A stretch of 64,000 nucleotides of DNA from Cricetomys ansorgei (lineage: Eukaryota > Chordata > Mammalia > Rodentia > Nesomyidae), in the NCBI GenBank assembly GCA_026225945.1, contig JAMJFZ010000711.1, forward strand, positions 2,023,501-2,087,500, written 5' to 3'. Below, piece by piece: positions 51,986-64,000 of this stretch. A model generated the notes under the pieces. It did not search any database and had not been told where the DNA came from. It saw only the letters and a list, made by a program, of their open reading frames with translations. How positions within the stretch are numbered: the stretch's first letter is position 1; every line of letters starts with the position of its first letter. A program made the translations under genes and the position numbers.

Positions 51986-53999
51986 AGAGGATGTTTTGTC
52001 ATCCATCCTGTGAACAGAATCAGAAAAAAGGGAAAAGGAGCAGGAGAGAAATGTTGGGGCATGAGGCTAGTAGAAGACCAAAGGTAACAAAAGCCATCAA
52101 ACTGTCTGGATTTTCTGGAACAACGCTAGGGCTCTAGCCTCAAAGAACATTCTCTAGCCTCAAAAAAACGGGTTACAGAATAAAGACCTACCACACAGTG
52201 TTACTTATTCTAGGTTTCTGTTCCTTGCCATTTCTTCTTTGCCCTAGCAAATATTTGCAGAGTGTTTGCTGCATATTCAACACTTGAAGTAAGCCAGGAG
52301 AGGAGAGGGGAGGTGACTAAAAACAAAACATGATGAAAGACAGAGTCCAGCTTTGAGCCCCAAATTCAGATGAAAAGAACAGAAAAAGAACTTAGCTCAT
52401 ATTAACAAGCTTTACCTGGAAAACCTGCTGCTTTGTAAATACTGGCTGAGCAGAAGACTGCAGGCTCACTGTGGGCCAGCCACTGTCCTGGAAAGGGACT
52501 GTGAGGAGCAGATACCTCCTTTGACACCCCCGTTCAAATGGGTGCAACTAGTTCATCATACCCATGACATCATGTCTTCCTGACCTAAACCTCAAGACTT
52601 CACCGGTTTTCGCTTCAAGAGAATGGCTTCTGAATACCCGTATACTTTAACCCTTTCTCAGATGCTCGCATCTCGCCATTCAAGTTTTTCCCACACAAAT
52701 TTGAAGAGATAAGGGAAAGGGAGGAGTGGGTGTTACAGAGACCATGGCTCTGAGAAGCCATATTCCTCCTAGTAACTCTCTACATTCAGTATGTAAAACA
52801 CGAAAGCTAAACACCACCCATGATGTGCCATCAGAGACATTTACCCACTGGATCCAGCTAGCCACCTCCAGTTGTACATCTTTTCCAGAGGTGGGTTAGC
52901 TTTGTGTCTCTGGAAGCTGCTTCTGTCAATAGTGTCATGCCATAATTCTAGGACCCCAGATAGATTGTCCCACAGCTTTTAAAGGAAGTGCATGCCCATC
53001 TGTCTTCCTTTACCCAAGTGACAAGAATAAATGTGTGAAAAAACTTGACCCTGTGTTGCCTGGAGGTAGGCACAGGGCATCAAGTCATTTCAGCACAATG
53101 GGAGCCTGGAGTGGGAGAGAAGGGGAGCTGAGGCCAAGTTGTGAAAGGCCTTGGAGGTCGTATTCTCTCCTGGGTTGGCACGCAGGAGTCAGTTGGAAAG
53201 CAAGAAAGGCTCCAGTCTATGTTGGTGGCCTTCTGGACTTTGCTCTTGCTGCCGTGGGAAGACTTGGCCAGAGAACAGGGAAGGGGGAGTGGATGAGAGA
53301 CTGTAAAGGCAGGAAGGAAAGTGCCGAGGGATACAAGGGGTGGGGTGTCAGCAATTGACACAAAGCATAATCGTGTCCTTTGCAACCCTGTTCAATAACC
53401 TAAAACTTCATTTCTAAGATGCACTCCCATGTCTCAGATGTTAGGAGTTGTTTGCTCTATTCATCTGATTCAGTGTACTCAGAATGGCCAGCTACAGATT
53501 AGTAACACACGGGGTCACAGGGGTCACGACACTGACTAAGAGCATGTGGGGTGTGGGTTTGTCTGCACTGTGAGACTCTCCTGTGCAGCTGAGGGTCCGT
53601 GACACACCTCGTGTCGGTGGAAGGCAGATTCCTTGGGGTCAAGGATAATGGTTAATCATTTATGGAGTGCTCAGGGACCACCAGCAACTCAGGACTCAGG
53701 AGTTTCCTGCCAGACTTATTTCCTGGAGTAGTTGACACAATTGCCTACTAAGGCCTTAATTTAATAGAGCCTTAAGTCCGGTCACGACCTATCTAGATTT
53801 TCTTGCTTAATAGTTTCTTCACCGGCCGCTATTATCAGCACAATCTAGGGTGCCTGAAAGATCCTCTGAAAAAGATGCCATGGGCAAATACTTTTTCCCT
53901 AGCTCTCTTCCTTTTAAATCAGAAATTCTAAATAACGTTTTCCACAAATGAATGAGGAACCCACTTCCCAAGTATTTTTGCTTTTGTAAGCCCCCTGCT

Positions 54000-54013
54000 C
54001 CCCCCCCTCCCCA
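54000..54013. repeat. C-rich tract
   Basis: Eight C, two-base break, four C. Confidence 0.85.
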
Positions 54014-54407
54014 ACAGCAGATCTTCCTTTTGGGTTTTCATCAGCATTTAGCTAACTTCCTGAGCATTTCACTCATTTCCTGAGCCTATTCCAAGGAAGG
54101 GAAAAACATCCTTCTTAGAAATAAACGCAAATAATCGCAGAGATTGCTTCTATTAAATAAATAGTGTAAATCCAATGGAATTTCCTGTAAGACATAAATT
54201 TACTACAGATATTTTAACAAAATCTATTTGCTGTGGCTTTGTAGGTCCCACTGTATTTGAAAGTAGTCTGAGTAATAATAGCCATTTTGTCAATCGAGTG
54301 TGTTTCTGGAGACACGAGTTACACATATGAATTGCTGCAATAGTTCTTCTTGCTATATTTTTTTAAACTGAACATTGAAAATTGTTATCTTTAGGTCAGC
54401 AATTTTG

Positions 54408-54410
<3 letters not shown>

Positions 54411-54461
<51 letters not shown>
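54411..54461. repeat. (TA)n microsatellite
   Basis: About 25 uninterrupted TA units. Confidence 0.98.
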
Positions 54462-54464
<3 letters not shown>

Positions 54465-55180
54465 TCTTCTGACACCTACTGGTAAAGAGGGGTAGAACAA
54501 CTTTAGGGCAGAACCTGGATTTAAATTCAGTATCTGAAAAATAAGGAATTTTGTTTGTTTGTTTATGCCTTTTCTTGGTAGAAAACAGACTTTGTATCCC
54601 TCAAGCCCAAGAACGCTGTGATCAGGTGACAGTATAGCTATCACCCTATTCACTTTCCTTTTGATTTGATGCTTCCTGCTCAGAGCCTTCTAAGAATTAC
54701 ACTGGCTGCACTCTAAGAGTGGATGAAAAATACGAAGCTTTTAGAAGAAGATGCAGTGAGAGAGCAATATGAGTTCCTGCCCATCTGTCTTTTAGGGGAG
54801 AAGGGTGACCCTTTCCTACTGAAGACAGCTGCCGGGCATCTTCAAGGTGCATGTTAGGCCTGTGCAACACCTACCAGCTTGAACTGCTTTACCTGGGAAG
54901 TGTCTGACTTTCTTGAAGAAAAGGGTGATAGGAATCTCAGAAATGATGTCTTTGTTCACCTGCAGTCTGTCTCCCACCTGGTAGAAGGCTGTCCAGGATA
55001 GCCAGGTATCTGTTCTCCTTGTACCACGCCCATGAAAGGATCACAAGGTAATGTTCTTTGTAAAGTACAACCCCTTGGAGTAATGTCCAAGGTCTATGGT
55101 CTGGCTGTTCTTCTCTCTTACAGTTGTCCCGAGCTCTCTTCCTGTGATCTAACAAGCTCCAGCTTCTCCCAATTCTGCAC

Positions 55181-55259
55181 CCACACACACACGGGCGCAC
55201 ATACACATACACATACATGCACACACACATTCATACACACATACACAGATACACGCACT

Positions 55260-55298
<39 letters not shown>
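55181..55298. repeat. (CA)n-rich simple repeat
   Basis: Degenerate CA/TACA repeats end in a pure CA run at 55263-55298. Frames through it are artefacts. Confidence 0.97.
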
Positions 55299-55300
<2 letters not shown>

Positions 55301-55349
55301 CGCTCTTCTGCTTTGGGTTCTGAATATCTTCATTCCAAAGACCCCATCC

Positions 55350-55545
55350 TTTCACATCTCATCAATTCATTCTTCAAGCTTCTGTCCTAGGAAACTTTCC
55401 ACAGTCTGACCCAGAATAGTTGATAACGCCCTCCTCAGCATTGCCTCCCAGCATCAGTAATTGTGCGTGTCATATTACATTATAGTGTTTCTATGTGTTT
55501 GCCTTCTGGACATCTGTATGTCTTGTTGACAAGAACCACTCATCA
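55350..55545 (+). repeat. L2 3' region
   Basis: GAAACTTTCCACAGTCTGAC, GCCCTCCTCAGCATTGCC and TGTATGTCTTGTTGACAAGA follow sense L2 order; diverged. Confidence 0.45.
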
Positions 55546-56244
55546 GCTGACACTCTGACTTGTCTAAAAGCTCCACACATGTTCAATGATGCCCAAGCAG
55601 CAGCTGTTTGTGGCAATAGACTGTTCCACTTGGCTAGTGTTTTCATAGGAGCAAACTAGTGTGGGATAACTATTGAAATGATAGAGAGTTGAAAGTCAGA
55701 CGTTTAGGCATTCCAAAACATTCCTAACAATTCATTATCACAAATAATCTCAGCCTTTACCCCCCTGAGGATTAAGCTCTAAGTTTCTATCTAATTTTAA
55801 TATGGCCACATTCTAGAGTTAGGGAACCCACCATCTAACACAGAGTTGATAAAGATCTGGAGTCATGTCAAGAATTCTTCAATTGCTTACATAATTATTT
55901 TCCATGCACATGCACCTTTATTCCTGGTGAGATGTCTACATCTTTCATAGACAGGGTCTGTGATGTTGTAGGACTAAACACCAGTGATTAAGCATCTGAA
56001 ATAGACACCTGTGCTTGCTCTTCACTGAATCTATGTAAGCTATCATCCTCTTGCATGCTGCAGAACAGAGGTTCCTAGTCTAGCAACTTACCTTCCACTG
56101 GCTTTGTTGTGGCATACATTCAGGCCCTGGTCTACGATTTTAAAAGAGATTTTTGTTTTAAGAGGACTTTGACCATGAACTATTTGCCTTACTCCTCCTT
56201 GGGTTCTCAATGTAAGGGTAAGAGCATGGTCTGATTTTTTTCTT

Positions 56245-56457
56245 ACATCTTGATTTTTATTTTATACGTATGGGTGTTTTTGCCTCTAAGTGTGTACCAG
56301 GAGCATGTAGTGTCTGCAGAGACCAGAAGAGGGCATCAGATCTCCTGGAACTGCAGGTAAGAACGGTAATGAGTCACCGTGTTGGTGCTGAGAATCAAAC
56401 CTGGATCCTCTGGAAGAGCATCCAATGCTCTTAACAACTGAGCCATCTGTCTAGCCC
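56245..56457 (-). repeat. B3-type SINE
   Basis: Antisense B3: ATTTTATACGTATGGGTGTT, GACCAGAAGAGGGCATCAGA, ATGCTCTTAACAACTGAGCC. Nearly full length. Confidence 0.9.
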
Positions 56458-56869
56458 TGTGACCTGAACTCTTACCAGCTCAAAAATTTTCCAGATGTCC
56501 TTTTCCTCAACAAAACATAATGGTACATATGCTGGGGCAGTCACATACAATGTCCACGAGTCCCACTCTGGCGATACACACTGAATTCTGGGTAAAGTCA
56601 GAAAAAAATACCGGAAAAACTATCACTGAAAAATCATACCATATAGTTTAGGCCTACACACTGCTCTGATGCTTCTCCTCTTTGGCAAGTAGGTACCATT
56701 TACCTACTTTACACCTACTAAGTCACTGTTGCTGGCAGATCTGGCTTCATGGGTAAATGAAAGGCTTCACTTCCTGGACCATCTTACCAGGCCAGAGTCT
56801 CATATTTTTATTTTATACTTGGTCTTGCAAACAATGTTACTGCTTCTTAGTAGTGGCATATACCTGAAG

Positions 56870-57075
56870 CAGCACCGTGTAGCAGAAGGAGCATGAGCTT
56901 AGACACAGACATTTGAGAGTTCAAATAACAGTTCTACAACTTCATAGCTGTGTCAACTTGGATAGGTAAAACTCTCTAAGCCTTATTGTTTCTATATTGG
57001 CTATGGCAATCTGGTTATTACATTATAGTTGCCATGGCAATTGAACAGTATTTGATACAATAGTTGCTAATGGCT
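56870..57075 (-). repeat. MIR SINE
   Basis: Nearly complete reversed MIR: AGGAGCATGAGCTTAGACAC, CTTCATAGCTGTGTCAACTT, GGATAGGTAAAACTCTCTAA. Confidence 0.8.
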
Positions 57076-57209
57076 GAGAATGACAAAGGTGATTTAAAAA
57101 CAAGTAATTCAGGGAGAAGAAAATATATTAATACAAAAAGCAAAATAAATAAACAAAGAAGTCAGATATGTCAGCTTTGAAGTCTGGGACATCTCCTAAA
57201 AATGAGCTC

Positions 57210-57445
57210 CTGGCCAGAGTGGTTTCTATGGTTTATAGAGTACCTTCACTCGTGCTTGCTAACCACCCTGCGAAGAGAACCTGAGTTTGATTCCTGGGAC
57301 CCACATGGTAGAAGGAAAAAACTGACTCCCGAAAGTTGACCTCTGACCTCCAAATGTACTCTCTGACATGCAAGAACACACATGCGCATGCACAGCCACC
57401 TCCATATTCATGTGCGCACAATAAAAAAATGACATAAAAACTTAT
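57210..57445 (+). repeat. B3/B2-like SINE
   Basis: GATTCCTGGGACCCACATGG, CGAAAGTTGACCTCTGACCT and a CA-rich end with AATAAAAAAATGA. Confidence 0.75.
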
Positions 57446-57549
57446 TTTAAGTGATATTATTTTCCCTTGTAACATATCCTTTTTCTTCTATACCACTTTG
57501 AGAACCCTTGAGGTCAGACGCCGTATCTATTATAAGATTCGTCGCAAAG

Positions 57550-57625
57550 TAGTTGGGTTTTTTATTTGTTTATTTGTTTCTTTGTTTGATATATTGGTTT
57601 CACTATGTAGCCCAGGCTAGCCTGA
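57550..57625 (-). repeat. Partial B1 SINE
   Basis: TTTG-rich reversed tail, then TTTCACTATGTAGCCCAGGC. It is cut off by the next B4. Confidence 0.7.
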
Positions 57626-57629
57626 ATAA

Positions 57630-57915
57630 ACTAAGGCCTGAGAAATGGCTTGATGGGTAAACACTTACTATAGAAGCATGGGGCTGCGTTAAGCACCCAT
57701 GCAAAAGCCCTGCCTTGTAGTGGGTGGAGTGACTATGTGATTGTAATCCTGGCAGGGAAAGGGAGAGACCACAGATCCCTGGGACTTACTGGTAGGACAG
57801 TTCAGCAGAAGTGGTGAACTGCAGGTTCATGGAGAGACCTTGTCTCAAAAAAATAAGGTGGAGGAAGATACCTAAGTTAACCTCTGACTTCTAAGCACAC
57901 ATGCATGGCTGAGCT
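57630..57915 (+). repeat. B4 composite SINE
   Basis: Head CTGAGAAATGGCTTGATGGG, centre GAGAGACCTTGTCTCAAAAA and CTAAGTTAACCTCTGACTTC. It abuts a B1 in the opposite orientation. Confidence 0.8.
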
Positions 57916-57968
57916 CACCACCACCACCACCACCACCACTACCACCACACACCACCACCACCACCATC
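57916..57968. repeat. (CAC)n microsatellite
   Basis: About 17 triplet units with two breaks, directly after the B4 tail. Confidence 0.95.
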
Positions 57969-58984
57969 ACGTGAAAGAAATAAACTATTTTATGGTTAAG
58001 GAAGCTGAAGCCTAGAGAATTGATGTGACATAATGGGGCTTACAAAGCTTGTCTTCAGTAAAGGCAGCATGCAGTTCCTTCTGGGGTTCTGTTTGTTTAT
58101 ATTTTGAAAGGGTTAATCATTGCTGAGGACTCATCCCTTGGAGATACTAAATAGTCTGCATTGCTTTCAGAATTGCAATGATGAGATTATCTGGGAAATC
58201 TTTGAGCCTTTTCTGTATGAGCGTATTTATTGATTTTGAGTACAGAAACAGAAAGGAGGAGGAACCTCTGAGCTAGAATATATTTGAGACTCTCGAGAAC
58301 TTCTGAAAGAAAGCGATCCGTCAGATCACCTTCGCTGAGCACACAATCCCAGGGCAGGTTAGGCTGCTGCTTCTCCTGGCTCCAGTCCTGAGATGATCTG
58401 CTGCGATGCTGCAGTCTTGCATGTGATTGATTACCCAGCACTATCTCGGGGACCTGGGAGTGACCTTCAGCAAGCATTTGTAATGAACCAGCATGGAAAG
58501 AAAAACAAAAACTGCAAAGCACCCTCTAGCTGGCCTGAGATAAGGGGCCTCCGAGTCCTTTTTCATTACCCTGACAAAACAATTCAAACAATAAAAAAAT
58601 CCGTAAGAAAATACTTTGCTTCCAAGACCTTAAGCGCGACTTCTCATTTCAAGCCACTCAGTCACCTGATAGTATCCTATGTGAGAGACAGACAAATGTT
58701 TTTGTGAGTGAAGGAAAAAGGGAGGAAAGAAGAAAAAGAAGTGTTAATAGAGAAAAAGGCTGAGGGGAGGAGTCAAGGGTGCAGTGGAATGCAGAGTAAA
58801 AAGTAGTTAAGGGAAAGAAATCCAAAGGCACCCAGAGAAAGACTGTTTGAAATGAAATGTTGGGCTAGTATTTTCCCGACTAGGTCCAGGAACTCAGTGA
58901 AATCGTAAGAATGAACAATGCAGGACACCTTTCATTAAAGTGGTGTAAGCATGTCCTCTGAACATACAGAAAGGGACAGTGTTG

Positions 58985-59100
58985 GCTCTGATAGTAATTT
59001 TGCCACATGAACATGAGTCTGTCTTTCAAAGTCTCAGGCCTCAGTTTTCTCATCCAGAAGTGGGAGCAATGAGTGAAACCGGACATGTGAAAGTAATTTG
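58985..59100 (-). repeat. MIR SINE fragment
   Basis: GCCTCAGTTTTCTCATCCAG is the strongly conserved reversed MIR core. Confidence 0.65.
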
Positions 59101-61179
59101 AAAAATAGAGTGTGACATAAGCAAACAGTCTCAAATTTACACTCAAGCTGGATCTATTCCACTTAAATCAAAACAGGCTTTGACATGCCTCCAGCTCTCC
59201 TTTTCATGGGCTTGGGAGATTTTTCTTTTAAACTTGTGTTTTAAAAATAAATAAAAACATTTATAATTCAGTGGTCTGGTTTCATCATTAGGTTCAGGTG
59301 GATTCATTTCCAAATCAAGGATGCAAGGCTGAAATGAAAATCTAAAAGGCAGAAATGGCATATGGTTTACTCATTTCATTGCCTAGAAAATGTATTGGGG
59401 TGTAAAGGGGGCAACGCTGGGTATGAATGGGACCTGGCTCCCCAACTCCAGTCCTGTGCTGTGTGTCCTAAGGCCAGTCCCTCTGGCCTCATTAAGCTCT
59501 GCTGCGCTCTGCCTTTGGACACACCTGGTGTTGTTGGGTACTTGTGCTTACCTTAGCTCCTGGCATCTGACTGCCTCTGCCTCCAAGGATCAACTGCATA
59601 TCCTCAGTTGTATGATACGGCAGTTGTAAAACGTGCGGGCTTTAGCATCTCCCTTTCTCTTACCTGGAGCACACTTCGGGCTCCTCTCACTCAGATGTTT
59701 TGCCACTGTCACCCGAGTAATGTCTTGGATCTGAGTGTCTGGGACTCTGAAAGCATTGTTTGGAAGGCTTGAGACATGAAAGGAAATATTTGATGATTGT
59801 ATACTATCTTGAGTCTCAGCAATGAGCTTTCGCGATGACTTTAGCTCCCGTAAGTAGAAGAGAAGAGTTTTAGACCATAGAGAGATTAGGCTTAAACATG
59901 AGTGGAAATCATGTGCATCAGGGCCCATTCAAAGGAACCACAGAGATAATGACATGACAGGAGCAGTTTTAGTCAACAGGCCTGCCCTGCTGCTGGAGAA
60001 AAGATGACTCAGTGAAACTGTCTCCATCCCTCACTTGCTCCTCCTGAGTGTTGCAGGTTATGTCATGCTTTTGATATCCTACCTCAAATTTAAGAAAAAT
60101 GCCATACTAGAAAACTAAACCCATAAGGAATAAGGCATTAGGTGACACAGATGTCAGAGAATAAAAGTAGATTGCTCATCTACTACTACAGCTGATGGAG
60201 ACTCTCTTAAGGATCATGAGTCTAAAGGCCCCCCTGCCCTGTGAAAGGATATCTTTCCATTCATGGACTAAAAGTCAAGTAATACAGCCAGGGGGCATTT
60301 GGTATCTAGTGTCCTGGATAGAGAGGTTCTAGCTGTGTGTACTCATTAAAGCAGTTTAAAAGGGAGGGAAAGATAAATATAAAATTAACACAAATATGAA
60401 ATTATTAACATTGGGGGGATACTATTAAAAAATGTTGAACTCAGCGACATGGTTAAGTCACCAGCCATCCATCCAGACAGCTTTACTACTGACTTCCACT
60501 TAGTCTTTTTCTCCAAGCCTGTCTTACTGAGGCACATGACTGCGAGCAGGGCACATGTATTTTCCATCAACTCCCAGCTCCCAGCAAACTTCCTTGAACC
60601 CTGGGTGGCCTGTGTTAGTCTCTGCTTCTTTTTTGAACTGACATTTTTTTTCCTTTTTGCTGTACCCATTAGTTTTTCTATATTATTCTAAAATAATATG
60701 ATAAATAAATAATTTTAAGATTCCGAAGCTTTCAGCAACTGAATGCTTTTTTTTTTTTTTTTGTTTGGGAAAGTCTAATTTTCAGCAGCAGAGATACCCC
60801 GTTCCCCCTAGCAAAAATAGCTCCTTGCCCACTCTCCTCTGACCCAAGGTCAAGTAGTCTGATGCATCTCAGCAGTCATTGCATCTATTTCCTGCCAAGC
60901 TGTGACAAAACAATAAGAAGATCACCAGGAATCACACCGGGATTCGCAGCAGAAAAGCAGACTGTTTTCAGGGGAAGCTTTGAAGGTCAATATCACCACC
61001 AATGTTTGAAACAAGTAAGGTTAGAACAAATCCATGCTTTTGCATTGAGCACCACATGGCTTGTATGCAACTATATACAGCTTGCTAATTTGTACACATT
61101 ATTTTATCCCCATGATTGGCAGCTGGGTTATTGTCCTGTTTGCTGAAATGTTGAAATCACTCCCTGTCTTTCTTAATAT

Positions 61180-61770
61180 CTATTCTTTTTTTAATTAGCA
61201 GACAATAAAAGCCACAAACCCAGTTACTGACTTCGGCAATATTGACAATTGCACATTCTGTATAGCTTCCATATACAAGACACAAACCATTTCTATCACC
61301 TTAGAACATCCCTTAAAATTTCATTCTAGCCAGTGTTCCCCTCTATGACCGTAGATTATTCCATACATGAACTGCATTCATATCAATGGAATCGTGCAAT
61401 ATACTCAGACCTGTAACTACTGTTGGTATGTGTTTTGGATTTAAGAATCATCTATTGCGTTGCCAAGATGTATCCTATGATATAAATGCAAAACTGTTTT
61501 CTTATCAGTTGGTTTTTAGATAGAAAATTGGCAGAGGTTTTTTTCCCCAGTATAGATTGTGTTCCTGCGAATAATGCCACTATAAAATTTTGTACAAATA
61601 TTTTTGTGAACATATGTTTTCATTTAACTTAAAGACAAACCTAAGAATGAAATCGCTGGGTCATAGGGTAGGTGTATGCTTAACTTTAAAAGAAACTGCC
61701 AAGCAGTTCTCCAAAGTGACTTGTCAGATATATGAGTTGTCAACATCCCCTCTTGCTTCCTCCAGTCATG
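61180..61770 (-). mobile_element. Ancient L1 3' region (L1ME/L1MC-like)
   Basis: GCGAATAATGCCACTATAAA, TGTGAACATATGTTTTCATT, GAAATCGCTGGGTCATAGGG and TTCTCCAAAGTGACTTG are antisense L1M landmarks in order. Inactive. Confidence 0.8.
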
Positions 61771-61809
61771 TCTGCTCATTGGCTCTAGACTAATTTGAAC
61801 TGTAACCCT

Positions 61810-62240
61810 GATCCCATCACTTGCCAGCTTGAGCCTCTTCAGTGCATTTGCGCTGCTCTTAGTACAAAGCCAGACGTTTTTAACGTAGGCTGTACATTTG
61901 CTTTCTCATGGTAGCCTTCTACTACTCCTTCCTCTCTCTGCCAGCCTGCTGTTTTGTGCCTATCAGTCAGCTGTATTTCTTTCTGCTCTTTGAGTGGAGT
62001 GCTCTCTTTGGGCTTTGGGGAGGGTGTTGGTGGAATTATTTTTTTCCTCTGGGCAGACTTTCATCACCTGTTAGGCCTTTGCCTATTTATTCTTCCAGTT
62101 CCAATTTCGAGGTTAATTCCTCAGAGGTGTTCCCCAGGCTCTATAGGCTCACTTATTCCCCCTGTTGTGATCTCCTATAGGACCCCGGGATTGTCTTTCC
62201 TAGTATTCATCACATTGTTCTTTCTTTTAAAGATATAAAT
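61810..62240 (+). repeat. L2 3' region
   Basis: AGGCCTTTGCCTATTTATTC, CCTCAGAGGTGTTCCCCAGG and TATTCATCACATTGTTCTTT follow sense L2 order. Confidence 0.6.
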
Positions 62241-62381
62241 AATTAAAGTGTTTATTTGAATTTCCAAATAGTTACATATTCATGTGGCTCAGTATTATCA
62301 AGAGGTATTCTTTCCAAAGTTTTATTTCCAAGCTTCTCCCTATTATTTGCTGGGCTTTTCACCTTGTATTAAAAACTAAAG

Positions 62382-62500
62382 ATGAGATCTGGAGAAATGG
62401 CTCAGCACCTATGTTGCAACTCCAGCTTCAGAGGGATCTAATGCTTCTGACCTCTGGGATTACATACCTCCCCTACATATGCATAATTAAAAATGTAAAA
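62382..62500 (+). repeat. B3-type SINE with internal deletion
   Basis: TCTGGAGAAATGGCTCAGCA jumps to ACTCCAGCTTCAGAGGGATC, so the middle of the element is missing. Confidence 0.7.
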
Positions 62501-64000
62501 ACAACTGTTTAAAAACAGTACATATTTTTTTTTTCAGGGTAGCAACTGAGCATCTGGCAAAATGGGCTGTAGTTTTTTAAGTGGTTGACCTGTGGCAGAT
62601 AGCAATATATTTATTGATATAATAGGAGAATATAACTAGATCATAGTGTGATGTTTGTTTTATGCATTAGTACGTAATGGGCAGATACATTGTATGCTGA
62701 TGTAGATATTTGTTAAATCGTTGAAAAAACTGAATTGATAATCAGAGATTTAAAACATTTGGAGAAGAGAAGCACACTGGCCTTTCCTGATTAAACGTGG
62801 TCTAGTGGGTAATGCAAAACACTCAATGAGACAGGCTTGTTGGGATCCTGGAGGAAGGAAGAGTGTGAGCTTTCTGGGATTCTCCAGGAAGAAAGGGAAT
62901 AGAAATGGCTGATGTCTGATGGTCTGATCCTTTTCTTAAATCGTCACTGAAAATGCAAAAATATATAGCCCTAACTGAAGTCTTTATACTTAGAATACAA
63001 GAAGTTTGACCTCACATGGAGACGCAGAGAAACCAGGTTCAAGAGGCAGTGCACTCTGAGGAGAAGCTCTTCTCATCTATGTTCTGGTTTCCCAGCCTTG
63101 TATTTTCACCCTTCTTTTGAGACCCAACCACACTTCTTACCCTTGAGTTCCCTCAAGCCAGCATCTTATAATATAATATGCAGTACAGTGGACTCAACAC
63201 AGGCCTAATTTTAGTTTTCTTCTTTTGAAGGGAGAGAGGACGGGGCAAAGCTCCAAGCTTCAATCACTCCAACCGAAAGCAATGAGTCAGCATCTTAGCA
63301 ATGCAAAGCCAAAGCAAACACTGCCAAGAAATAGAAGAGGGAAGAAAGGTTCCTTACCTGCAGCAGGTAAGGGAGTATGGTAATTATTTCCAAAGCAGCA
63401 CCCTTTATGAACAAAAGAAGCAGGGGAGTTTAACTTGTAGTGTGGAGCTTAAACATATTCATATGAGAAAGCCAGAACATGTTTAAGACGCGCATTAGAG
63501 AGCATACTCAGTTTAAGATTACACTTCAAGGGAAAAAATAGATGGCAGACAAACTACACGGGATGTGTTTAGCTTGTATCCTAAAGACAGTGGACAGGAA
63601 CACTTTCAGGCCGCTTGGCTTCTTTTTCATAAACGGTTTTAGCTGCTGCTGCTAAAGGCAAAGTTATTTCGAAGGTGGACTAAAAGAGGAGTTTGCCCCT
63701 AGGGGTGCCTGCCCCACTTACCTGCTACCAGCTCAACTCATTTCCAGTCTGACACCAAACCAACCCTAGAGTTAAGAAAAAAGTCTCCTTGAAAGTTAAA
63801 CAGCCATAAAAAGTGGTGTATTTACTATCAAAACACTGCATGAGGCATGTCTCCCACAGGCTGAAAAGACTTGTAGGTTAATAGCTGGAGGCAAACATAT
63901 TTAGATGGTAATTCAGATCTAGTTCCTACTGGTAGAGGATGGGAATGTCTTACAGAACTCTTTACCTTTGAGTCCAGTTTTCCAGCTATTAAAAGAACCT

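Larger units (their letters stand above)
48451..64000. other. Downstream intergenic block E
   Basis: There is no supported gene. Nothing recognised in 48451-48890, 48985-49585, 50030-51615, 51990-54395, 54465-55180, 55550-56240, 56460-56865, 57970-58980, 59105-61175 and 62505-64000. No PRSS23 exon is seen, although human gene order places that gene on this side. Confidence 0.65.

Overview
The window is mammalian nuclear DNA from a rodent, most likely a muroid. Rodent-specific short interspersed elements (SINEs) of the B1, B3/B2-like, B4 and ID types, plus an Lx-type L1 3' end, lie among older repeats shared by placental mammals (MIR, L2, ancient L1, hAT-Charlie, MaLR). The single protein-coding gene encodes Frizzled-4 with the rodent-type carboxyl end GNETVV. 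The species is not resolved. The signal peptide differs from the mouse sequence as I remember it, so I would look first at a cricetid or other non-Mus muroid, but this is an inference.

Layout. Bases 1 to about 38,900 are intergenic DNA with no coding exon I can support. They hold scattered old repeats, several microsatellites, a long inverted repeat near 684-940, and two nested-insertion loci (29,220-31,505 and 33,462-34,240). Bases 38,930-40,330 form a CpG island with GC boxes, an inverted CCAAT box and an embedded MIR element; this is the Fzd4 promoter. Fzd4 lies on the + strand. Coding exon 1 is 39,996-40,280 and coding exon 2 is 42,362-43,690, separated by a 2,081-base phase-0 intron. A 3' UTR of about 4.76 kb ends at a canonical polyadenylation signal (48,428-48,433) followed by a GT-rich element. 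From 48,450 to 64,000 the sequence is again intergenic, with MIR, L2, MaLR, ancient L1, B3, B4 and ID copies.

Function. Fzd4 encodes a 537-residue seven-transmembrane receptor for Wnt ligands and for Norrin, acting with LRP5/6 and TSPAN12 in retinal and other vascular development. All 10 cysteines of the ligand-binding domain, the three linker cysteines, the KTxxxW Dishevelled-binding motif and the PDZ-binding terminus ETVV are intact. The intron cuts the ligand-binding domain after residue 95. Reading into it would give a short soluble form of 138 residues, comparable to the FZD4S variant reported in human. From human gene order, the upstream side should face TMEM135 and the downstream side PRSS23, but neither gene is visible here.

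I found no CRISPR array, operon, intact retroviral gene or convincing new protein-coding system. The best unexplained items are the roughly 100-base-arm inverted repeat, an exact 19-base-period tandem repeat inside an insertion that splits a B4 element, a MIR fixed in the promoter CpG island, and a G/T-skewed open frame at 20,435-20,701.
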